NCBI GenBank assembly: GCA_004764695.1
Contig: SMSO01000033.1
Location: forward strand, 15,001 to 79,000
DNA: 64,000 bases
From: Schizochytrium sp. TIO01
Lineage: Eukaryota > Sar > Bigyra > Thraustochytrida > Thraustochytriidae
Direction: 5' to 3'
Part shown: piece by piece, positions 48,191 to 57,818 of the stretch
Position numbering within the stretch: the stretch's first letter is position 1
Layout of the letters: the number at the start of each line of letters is the position of its first letter
Position numbers and translations under genes: made by a program
Notes under the pieces: model-generated
Databases searched by the model: none
Told to the model about the DNA's origin: nothing
The model's input: only the letters and a program-made list of their open reading frames with translations

Positions 48191-49920
48191 TGCAAATGGA
48201 ACAGCCACTTTAGTAATGGTGCTACGCTACCTACTTTACCATAAGCGCAGCACTACATACTCCTGAGCTGACGAAAGGAGTTTCTCTCAGATGGGAGCTT
48301 CTTCATCTTGAAATCTAGTTTAACCCTCAAATGATCTGTCTGCTCAACTTTCGATCACATATCGCAATTCCATTGTCGAAATAGATGGCATCATAATATC
48401 CACGACTTGTCAGCAGAAAGCGCATCCAGGAGGACCACCAGGAGACGGACATTTGGGATGCTGGACATCGTTGTGGGGGTGCACTGTCAAGTATTTTACG
48501 ATCCTGATGATGATAATCTAGTGCTGTGGTGCTTTGCTTTCTTTGTATTTCTGCTTTCGCAGGCTGACAAAGATTCTTTTGAAGAGACTAAAGATAGACC
48601 AAATCGAAGTTGGCTACATATAAGTAATCGCGAAAATCCCAAACAAAAACACGCATAGGTTTCTTTCATTGCACACGCAGAGCGCGCACGAGAAAGAGAG
48701 AGAGAGAGAGGAAGAAAAAGGGAGATTCTTAATATGCATGCGCAGTGGCTAGCTTACCTCATACGATTTTCCATCAGGGATATTTCCTGTCTGATACTCT
48801 TTTAATACAGGCAGGGAATCTCACATAACAACAACAATCCGAGTAGCCTGACTGCTTTTTGTTGTTGTGGTGGTTTAATTCTGTTTACAATCTTATTTTC
48901 ATCTGTCATGAGAGTGAATTATCAAACAAAATCACTCGAAAAAGTCTCGGATAGAGCGAGCTGGAGGCTACCTACCTCTCTTAGAGCTTCCTTCGCGAAC
49001 GCCCCGATATGCTTCCAAATTTTACTTTGCAAATCTACCAACGCTACTACAATCACTTGGGACAGGATTCTCACATAGGTGCCTGATTCGCAACTTCGCT
49101 GCAGAAATCTGTAACCTTTAAACTACTTTCACAAGCCGGAGCTCAGCCCTTTCCTGATGGACCAAGGATTATGAGTTACGTTGCTCGGTGTGGCCGAAAT
49201 CTCCGCCCGCGGGCAGCAGACGAAATTGACTCTGACGTAATTCGCTCAGTGCAGCGGAGGCCAGTAGTTTGTAGAGGTCCGGTATAGATCGTGGTTTCAT
49301 CCGTATCACACTAATATGCACTTAAGATCGTCACAAGTTGTAGTGTGTCCCATTCCATCCACGAGTCAGCCCTATTTATTAATGTTTGTCCCGCTCACTC
49401 GTTATGCTTGTTTCTTTATTTTTAGTTTAGCCAAGGCAGCATAAAAGTTTAACTCGAGACCAGATAACCCGTTTTTCCTCGTTGCAAGACACCATAAAGC
49501 TGAGGTCCGAAGCTGCCCTGACAAGTGGATGGCTCCTCCATTCCACAATTGCAACCGAAAGCAGCTGGTCCTATAATCAATCACACACCTTCCTCCCCAA
49601 AAGTTATTCCAGTCATCGGAGTATGATGAAGATTGATTTTTACTATACCTCTACTTAGTCTTCAAAACCAAACAAATCTAGCACTTAAATGTGGTAGGTC
49701 TTGAAGCATAATTGTTTCTTATTGGTATGACGCTGTCGATCAAGTTAATCCTGCATGCTTGAGCACGCACCTTTACAACCTTATTAAAGCTTCCTAATTT
49801 AGCTGCTCGCCCATGGAGGTTATAGACAGCTATATACTCTAATGATGGTTTACATGGCATGAACAGTGGAAGCACACTATCGTACTAGACCTAGTTACTT
49901 TGATCATTCTCTTCATTACC
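48191..49920. other. Intergenic region
   Basis: I see no supported gene. A GA microsatellite lies at about 48693-48710. A short plus-strand frame at 48407-48658 has no recognisable motif. Confidence 0.35.
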
Positions 49921-50142
49921 TCACCAAACTGAATCTTGGAATGATACTAAGTCTGCGTGCAGTCGTTCCGCCATGTTGTCAACGACCTTCAGTTTAGGCT
50001 TGACTGTATTTCTAAACAGCACACAGCGCGAGATCAGAGTTATAGCTGCCATGCTTTGCTGTTCTAGAGCTTCTTGAACGAGGGTTTCTTCAGCAGCAAT
50101 CCACCTACCTAAAGTTGTCTTCATTTCCATGTTCTGACCCAT
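49921..50142 (-). CDS. Possible small protein or exon, 73 aa
   Basis: The ATG-initiated minus-strand frame begins MGQNMEMKTTLGRW and is predicted to be mainly helical (AAEETLVQEALEQQSMAA region). It ends VSFQDSVW before TGA. Composition is protein-like and unlike the surrounding low-complexity frames, but no domain was recognised. A potential splice donor (GTAGGT) early in the frame means it might be part of something longer. Confidence 0.3.
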   Translation of the reverse strand: MGQNMEMKTTLGRWIAAEETLVQEALEQQSMAAITLISRCVLFRNTVKPKLKVVDNMAERLHADLVSFQDSVW

Positions 50143-52263
50143 TACATTCAGAAACTTGTGTTATAGGCTGACGCACTCCTAGGTAGAGCTCTATACCCAC
50201 GCTTAGAAAAGACTTTGGTTGTGTAGGAACAAGACTTCCTTCGTGTGTCACTGAGTCTTTTCGCCCCAGTGAGGACACATTGCCCGCCTGTTCGTTCGAA
50301 TGTACTCGTCGGTCCACCCGCCGAAGTTGAGGATGATGGGATTTCAGCCATCTCCACAAGCCTTGGAAAGAAAACTCGTACAATCGAGGGAGCATCTCGA
50401 GGTGAGTGTCGTGCACTCCGGGAGATTCCGCAATCCACCCTCAGGCATGCATACACGAAGGCAGAAGACCCTAGTTGTCATCGCCCCGCCCTTGTGTCCG
50501 CCTTGTGTCTTTCTTTATCTGTCCCTCTTTCACTGCCTTACCAAAATAGAGGAAGAAAAAGAAGAAATGGGAAAGTAAACGGCCTAGTGACACTATATGA
50601 TTCTTATAGCACCACCTGAGTTTAGTTCCAAGTTTATTCTCTCTCTATATATATATGTTTTAAAGTTTATATCAAAGAAAAAGAAAAAGAAAAGATGAAG
50701 GACTAAAAATATACACATAAAAAATAGAGGTATGAACGAGTGTGGAGAATGGATTATATAGGTCTCACAGATCTAAACATCAGCGATGTGCTCGAAATGC
50801 AAGATACAGCGCTGCGATTGGCGCGCTTCTGACTCTGCACGCTTTGCTCACTTTGCTCGCATTGCTGGCTTGCCTGCAGCACGTAGTTGTTTCTTGCTTC
50901 ACACATTCACACACACCTGATCTGCCTCCTTCCAGGTTACCTGGGTACCTCCGATAAATGAGATGAAAAAAACAGAATACCCCGGAGAGAAGCGGCCAAA
51001 CAGACGCCTTGCTTAATAGTTGATTGCTATGCGTGTGTTGGCTATCGCTTTCTCTCCGACACCTTGACGCAACTTGATGGGCTACACTTAGTTGCTCTTC
51101 TTCACCGTCACTGTCAAGTTCTTTTGTGTTTCCAGTCTGTGTTTTACTTATATCATTCAAGCTATAAATTGCCTTGTATTTAAATTAATTATTTCTTTCT
51201 TCGTTTCACTCTTTGCAGTGAGCCGCCTACTGTAGCCTATTGTTAATTATGGTATACACCTAACACTCATCGTCAGTGGTGCTCTGAGAGGAATGTATTT
51301 ATCTATGTATTCATTCCTAGTGCTGCTGATGTCATTCATGGGATACCCTCGAAGCGATCGTGCTGCCAACACAACCATCTCAGCCCATGCTGGCCTGGCT
51401 TCGCTCAAAGAGCAGAGCACCTATTCTGCTTCAGGTCACTTTCGTTGACTGAGACTTGGGTTTTTCAACTTCCTTTACTTTCTTTTGAAAAGCCAAAAAA
51501 ACCAATCGCGATAACACTGCAAAAAACCAATGATTTCACAACGAAAACCTGTTTTTGATTGTTGATCTGCCTATCTTATACCGCGGTTACCTACTGCAGT
51601 GCATTAAAGCAAACAGACGTCTCGAAGAAGTTCACTGCCCGCCCGGAGTGAGTGTGTATTTATTTCTGTTTGTTTGCTTATTTTTTATTTTTTTAATAAA
51701 ATAAAAGTTGTTCATTAGTTCATGTGTGCAAACGTCTCATGAAGGCGGCCATTTCTTTACTGCTCAAGCTGGTGTAGGCTCAGCAGTTGAACGATTTCGA
51801 AGTCTCAGAGCTTTGATTGAAGATGACGCATGTACTAGCGAAAAGAAAAATCCCCCTTCAAGTGATCTAGCAGCAGCTTTAGAAGATATCAAATCAGTCG
51901 GAGCGTTTGTATCTTTCAAAGCGCTTTGCACTCCGACTTCCTTGTGGCAGCAGAAGTACACTTAAAGAAACAATGAGAATAACAAGAAAAGACTCATAAG
52001 AATATACTTTTTAAATAAAAAGAAAGATTGAAAAAGAAAGATTGAAAAAGAAAGATAAAATCCGGAAGATTGAGGCATGGCACTACGCAGAAGCAAACGC
52101 AGAACGGGAAGGCAGCCCGGTCAGTCAATCAGCGCTTCTGTCCTCGCCCCGCCTTCATTGGCATTCGCGGTACTCCCGCGTCTCTGATCCATCCCTATAT
52201 TTGCCTCTTCTATCTCCTTCTCCGACACCAGCACCTGCTAGCTAGTTTCCTGCTGCCATCATC
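50143..52263. other. Intergenic region with unassigned open frames
   Basis: Two open stretches look moderately protein-like. One is on the plus strand at about 50245-50400, followed by a GTGAGT donor-like site. The other is at 51720-51965, preceded by a CATTAG acceptor-like site and ending KYT-stop. I could not connect them into a gene. A run of GAAAGATTGAAAAA repeats lies near 52020-52055, just upstream of the next gene. Confidence 0.3.
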
Positions 52264-54594
52264 ATGGCCGAGGAGAGCGGCTCCAAGAGCGTGCGTGAGC
52301 TCATGCAGCAGTTCAAGGGGGGTGGCGGCGTGACAACGCCTGTGGACGAAGCCGTCAAAGGACGCTCTCGTTCTCGCCCATCTCCGCATAAGTTATCTTC
52401 TTCCGCCTCGGTGTCCTCCCTCGGATCCTCTATCAGCGCCACCCCCTCCACCACCTCCTCGTCACCTGCTCCCGTGCTCAGCTACCAGGATGAGATGCTC
52501 CGCAAGCAGCGGCTCGCTCGTGATGCCGAGAGGCGTCAGGCCCAGGAACACCGGAAGCAAACTGCAGGCTTCAAGGGATCCTCGAGCCTGGGCTTGCTAG
52601 ACCAAAGCGCCGCCATCTCTCGGCAACAGGCAGAGGCAGACCGCAAGGCCAAGGCACACGCTTCCGCCTCCGCAGCCAACTTTAAAGGCGCGGGATCCGT
52701 TTCTCTTTTAGATGGTGGTGTCGCCATGCAGCGCGCTACCGCTGACGCAGACCGGAAGGCAAAGGAAGAAGCCGCCCGCGCTGCTGGTCAGTACAAGGGC
52801 CAGCAATCCAAATTTCTCGAGGAGGTCTCCGCACTTGAGCGCCGTCGCAAGGAAGCTGATGCCAAGGCAAAGGCAGACCTAGAGGAACTCAGAGCACAGT
52901 GCAAGGGTGCGGGAGGCTCCTCACTCATGGAACAGTCTGCCCTGCTCGAGCGTCAGCGCAAGGAGGCTGACGCAAAAGCCAAGGAGCAGCTTGAGGAGAT
53001 CCGTAAGGGCTACAAGGGCGCCTCGAGCGTCTCCCTCATGGACCAGGCTGTCATGCTTGACAGGCAGCGCAAAGAGGCTGACGCAAAGGCCAAGGCACAG
53101 ATTGAGGAGCTCAGGGCACAATACAAGGGATCCGGAGAGGTTGGACTCATGGACCAGGCAGCGGTGCTTGAGAAGCAGAGAAAAGAGGCCGACGCAAAGG
53201 CCAAGGCACAGATCGAGGAGCTCAGAAAGGGCTACAAGGGTGTCTCAGGCGTCTCTCTTATGGACCAGGCTGTCATGCTTGACAGGCAGCGCAAAGAGGC
53301 TGACGCAAAGGCCAAGGCACAGATTGAGGAGCTCAGGGCACAATACAAGGGATCTGGAGAGGTTGGACTCATGGACCAGGCAGCAGTGCTTGAGAAGCAG
53401 AGGAAAGAAGCCGATGCAAAGGCCCGCCAGGAGATCGATTCGCTCAAGGCACAGTATAAGGGAGCGGGAACTGTGAGCTTGATGGACCAAGCGGCGTATG
53501 AAGACCGCAAAAACCGCGATGCAGAGAGACAGGCGAAGCAGAGTGCTGCATCTGCTGCAGCTTCGATTCGCAGCTCAGGATCGAAGATGTCGGACGAGTC
53601 TAGGCGCCTTGGAAGAGAGAACGACGACAATCACCGTCGAGCTCAGGCGGAAGCGTCCAAGGCACAGCACAGCTACCGTGGCATCTCGCTCAGTGCAGGT
53701 GAGGACGAAATGGGATCCTTGTGTGACCGCAGCTCAGCATGCGGTTCTGACCTTGCTCAACGCGACGCTATGGTCGAGAGTCAAATGGGCGAGCTCCCAG
53801 TTCACTTGGAAGAGGATGAGAATGATGGCGAGTTCGCAGCTCCCGTACCCAAGAACCAGGACGAGGAGGATGACGATGAGCTCGCCGGACCTCCCGATAA
53901 CGATGTCTACGAAGATGACGATGAGGTTATGGCACCCGCAAGCATTGTCGCCGAGGCTGAAAGCGGTGACGCCGACAACGACGAAACTCAACAGGATGTT
54001 GCCCCCCCGAATGAGGAGGGAGAGGTCACTACTCCTGTTAAGGCTGAAACAGCTCAAGAAGAAGAGATTTCTCAATCTGAAGAGGCTGTTGCTACTGATA
54101 ATGTGGAGAGCGAGGAGCAGGTAGAAGACAGTCAAGAAGAGAAGGCCCCTGCAGAGCAAGTTGAGGAGGTCACTACCTCTACCGAGGTTGTCGAGACCGA
54201 GGCTCCAGAGACTGTTGAGACTGAGACTGCTGTGGCAGAGGCTCCAGAGGCAGTCAAGACCGAGACTGCTGCAGCAGAGGCGTCAGAGGCCGTTGAGACC
54301 GAGACTGCTGCAGCAGAGGCGTCAGAGGCCGTTGAGACCGAGACTGCTGCAGCAGAGGGGCAAACCTCCTCTTCTGAGACCTCAATCAAGGCCCCCGAAG
54401 AGGCCGCAGAGACCAAGGAGTCCAGTGAACTTGAAGATACTGAAGATAAACAAAGCGATGAGGATCTCGTCCCTGACCTCGTGGACCCCAACTCAAACAA
54501 TGACAAACTCTCTTCCCGTGGATCTTTTGACACAAGTGAGGGTGCACCTCTTGCTCATGCGGAGGCCTCTTCCACTGGTGCACCTCTGGCTTAA
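52264..54594 (+). CDS. Repetitive coiled protein with 37-residue repeats, 776 aa
   Basis: Three parts are visible. Residues 1-100 are Ser/Pro-rich and basic. About 103-432 holds roughly ten tandem repeats of about 37 residues, each with a Y/F-K-G turn, S-L-M-D-Q-A, and a charged helix of the R-K-E-A-D-A-K-A-K-A-Q-I-E-E-L-R type. About 490-776 is strongly acidic, with near-perfect repeats of the A-S-E-A-V-E-T-E-T-A-A-A-E type. At DNA level a 222-bp pair of repeats (from about 53025 and 53247) is nearly identical, so the array is still expanding or being homogenised. No catalytic domain, signal peptide or membrane span is seen. A structural, cytoskeletal or scaffold role is plausible but unproven. 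The ATG at 52264 (ATCATGG context) gives a clean start. Confidence 0.82.
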   Translation: MAEESGSKSVRELMQQFKGGGGVTTPVDEAVKGRSRSRPSPHKLSSSASVSSLGSSISATPSTTSSSPAPVLSYQDEMLRKQRLARDAERRQAQEHRKQTAGFKGSSSLGLLDQSAAISRQQAEADRKAKAHASASAANFKGAGSVSLLDGGVAMQRATADADRKAKEEAARAAGQYKGQQSKFLEEVSALERRRKEADAKAKADLEELRAQCKGAGGSSLMEQSALLERQRKEADAKAKEQLEEIRKGYKGASSVSLMDQAVMLDRQRKEADAKAKAQIEELRAQYKGSGEVGLMDQAAVLEKQRKEADAKAKAQIEELRKGYKGVSGVSLMDQAVMLDRQRKEADAKAKAQIEELRAQYKGSGEVGLMDQAAVLEKQRKEADAKARQEIDSLKAQYKGAGTVSLMDQAAYEDRKNRDAERQAKQSAASAAASIRSSGSKMSDESRRLGRENDDNHRRAQAEASKAQHSYRGISLSAGEDEMGSLCDRSSACGSDLAQRDAMVESQMGELPVHLEEDENDGEFAAPVPKNQDEEDDDELAGPPDNDVYEDDDEVMAPASIVAEAESGDADNDETQQDVAPPNEEGEVTTPVKAETAQEEEISQSEEAVATDNVESEEQVEDSQEEKAPAEQVEEVTTSTEVVETEAPETVETETAVAEAPEAVKTETAAAEASEAVETETAAAEASEAVETETAAAEGQTSSSETSIKAPEEAAETKESSELEDTEDKQSDEDLVPDLVDPNSNNDKLSSRGSFDTSEGAPLAHAEASSTGAPLA

Positions 54595-55640
54595 TCATCA
54601 AGACCAAATTTTGCTTGGTGCACATATGCACTCTCAAACATCTGTGACTAATTCAAAATAATAATGCTCTACGTAGTAATATCTCAAAATCTATTCCAGC
54701 ACTAGCCCCTTTCGTCTTCTGCATGGTGTCGTTCTTCCTCTTTGTACGAGTAAAATGTCTTGGTGTCTCTGTGCATGCTTTAATTTGAGTAAATGATCAA
54801 AGACTTGATATATATTTTCTTGGCTTTAGAAAGAAGCAGGCATATCTGTCTGGTTTCAAAATGTTCTATCTCTGCTTGAAACCAATAGAATATCTTAAGC
54901 CCACTTTGTAATAGACCAGAACATGAGATGGGGAATCAAAATTAAATAACTAGCTTTCATGAACTCAAGTGTACCTGCCCACTTCACCGTCATCTCAACA
55001 TTCTTGCAGATTAATGAATCACAATGACTACGAGCAAACTGGTTGTTGTTTGGAAAAAGAAAGCAACTGGCAGACACTGGGGTCAAACTTCAAGGGCATC
55101 AAACCTGTGAGCACTCATCCCAGCTCATTCAGCCTCAATTGTTCAAATTCTTCGGAAAGCAGAACTCTCCGAGCCTCGCTAGAATCACCAAGTATAATAT
55201 ATAATTAGATATGCCAAAGAGCTAGTTTTCTGAGACCTTCTACGAGAAGCAAACGATCTCAAGCCACGGTTACAGACATTATGAAAAGCTTATACCTCAA
55301 GGAGCGGAAGCTTGCCCCTTTCGCTGCACCTACGAAAACGTTAGAATTAATATAACCTCAAAATGGCGGTGACAATATTCCATACAGGAAAGTGATATGT
55401 TATGATTATTTAGGTCTTTGTTAAGGAGCGGAGACTAGGTAAGAAACTGGAATGGCAGAAACCACCAAGTTCCAAACACTACATGTGAAGCAAACCTTCA
55501 AAATTCAAATGATCAAAGAACTTCAACCAGAAGTTTGACGCCTCAGCAAGTGCCCCGCGGATGCTTCCCAGGAGGCAATCGCATATATGCAAGTGGCAAC
55601 ACTGAAGGCATCTATGGCTGCTATTTTTTTCTTGCCGGCG
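54595..55640. other. Intergenic region
   Basis: AT-rich, with no supported gene. It contains the 3' end of the repeat-protein gene and leads into the Fanzor-like relic. Confidence 0.4.
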
Positions 55641-55649
55641 CGGAGCAGC

Positions 55650-56150
55650 ACTGACAAAAGAATTATCTATGCCAGAGTGTCCTCTGGTTAGAGAATTTCA
55701 AAAGCCAGATTGGTGACCTCCAGCGTGACTATCCAGACGCCCCCGCCGTCTACAAAGGCATCGGTGGAGGGGTCGACTTCAAAGGGTAGGGCTTGGGCCT
55801 ACTGGACTACTGAGATTTATCGCAAGCTGACACGTTGGCTCTGTCAAAGTTACGGTGTTATCATCCTTTTTGCCCAACTTTGAAACCTCAACAAGTCAAC
55901 AAGATGGACCAAAATCAAGACAGCTCCAATGAAATGTCGTTCTGTGGCTTCCGACAAGCGCTCATTCACAAGCCCGAGTCTTTTACCTGCGAGTGATGTA
56001 AACCGGTTATTTGTAAAGAGAATTGCACTTCGAAGGCATGCCATGAATGTGGTACTATCCACGACAAGCTCGAATCATCCAAGATTTTCAAATGACCCCC
56101 AAAAATTGCAAACACGCAGTCGATATTGATATCCACACCACTAGAGGCAT
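55650..56150 (+). pseudogene. Degenerate TnpB/Fanzor-like nuclease, copy 1 (C-terminal part)
   Basis: Plus-strand fragments in several frames match the C-terminal half of the OrfB/TnpB-Fanzor family. There is FRQALIHKPESF at about 55950-55985, comparable with the family F-R-x-x-L-x-x-K-A helix, then CTSKACHECGTIHDKL at about 56022-56070, comparable with the conserved Y-T-S-K-T-C-x-x-C-G zinc motif. Upstream the DNA is parallel to copy 2 at 62430-62960 (shared GCCAGAGTG, CTCCAGCG, CAAAG(G/A)CATCGGT and ACTTTGAAACCTC-like blocks). Stops and frameshifts are frequent. I saw no intact second cysteine pair or DRD motif in this copy. Confidence 0.6.
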
Positions 56151-57818
56151 CCTTTTGCGCTACCTATCCAAGTAAGGACATCATTTAAGAATCATCTTCG
56201 CGTCGCGGGATCGTCTTTATAAACATCCGCGATCGGGCCATAGCTCCATTCTGTCACCACGGGAAAATGCAAGTTTTGCATATATTACAGGTTAAACTCT
56301 AAGTTTTACCCTTTTCATCGTCATCAAAGCCATTCTAGCGTTTCACATAGCCAGCATTTACTAGACTTTGCACCCCGCTAGCATTCCCTATATTCCCCGA
56401 GGTTGTTCCTCTTTTTTTAATTGCGTCTCCTCACAGATTCAGGTTTTTCCCAGTTTGAGCCAAATCCGCCCTGCCTCAAGTAGAATCGGGCAATACCCGT
56501 ATTGCATGATGGCTGCGGCTCTGTTGAAACACCATAGGTAAGTGACATAACGCACAAGAGTCGAGTTCGGCCTGAAAATTCACATTCTGACGCAGCAACA
56601 ACTCGATCGCGCTGCGCTGCCCGAGCATAAACAATGATCTAGGGCCGTCTTAGTGTTTTCAATAAGCACACCTAACTAACAGTGTTCATCTTTATAAAAC
56701 TAGGAAATACAGAGCTCAAGAAACGAAGGACGAGTTATAGAAAACGTAATTTTGCGCCATTATGCCAGCTCTAATCCTACTAACTATACACCCCAATAGG
56801 TACTAGCACCTCTGACTTTGGATCTCTCGCACACGCTCGCATTATCAGGTGCTTTCCTTCTTCCTTTCCATAGACACTTGAATAGGACTATCCTCTGCTT
56901 TTGTTTTACAGAGACTTCCAGCGACCCTCGAGTTGCTACTAGTTCCGTATTTAGCATCCAGGGTAGCAGTGCGGCGAGTGCGCGAGGGAACTTTAAGCAT
57001 AAAATTGGGTGCTTCTCCAATCGCACCACTTGAATATCAGTGCCTAGGTGATTATCGTAATGTGCTTGAGCTCTCTTCTTGACGTCTGTAAGCTATGCCA
57101 TGGCCGTGTCTAGCATTCAAAAGGTAGCGGGCTGGGAGGGTTATACGAGTGAGGGAAAGGGAATTATGAACAAAATAACCCTACTACCAGTCCTATTGGT
57201 GAGGGTAGTAGTGGTAGTAGTACCTAGTGTTTCTCCTTATCTGGGAAAGAAAAAAGCAAAGTAAAGAGGGCAATCGAATAAATAAACAGTCTGTTAACTA
57301 GCCCACTCGCTGTTTGCGGAGACCACGCTGCGCAGAGGCGCGTGCGTGGAGGCGGTTCCTGCGACTACGGGAGAGTGGCACTTGCAGCTAAGACTCCAGC
57401 CTCGTAGCTGAACACACTATCAGCGTATTTGCCTCGCATAGCGCCAGGCAGTGACTGAGTGTAGTATCATCGTCCTGTTTCCTCCTTGCGTACTTTCAAG
57501 CTCACCTGTTGCACACACGTCTATACACATACGCAAACTAAGACCTGAGCTGTACTACACAGGTCACGCTTCTGTGGATCAAACTCGTGATCTTAACTTT
57601 TGTCTTGAGGATCTCCTACATCAAAGAAACCTTTCTTCAGCTGCGTCAAGAATAGCCAACGGAACAAGGTAAGCTTTGGGCTTGTTCTGTAAAGTCTTCA
57701 CTTATCGTTTCTTCCGCACGTCATCTAACACGGAGACAACTCGATCTTATAAAACATTGTGTTCGTGCATAGCGTGCTGGTATTATTAGTCTAGTTTAAT
57801 ACAACCTGCGAAGGAATC
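56151..57818. other. Intergenic region upstream of the DHHC gene
   Basis: I see no supported coding sequence. A GTAAGC donor-like site at 57669 and a TCTAG acceptor-like site at about 57795, just before the start codon at 57819, could delimit a 5' untranslated intron. This is a guess from consensus only. Confidence 0.35.
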
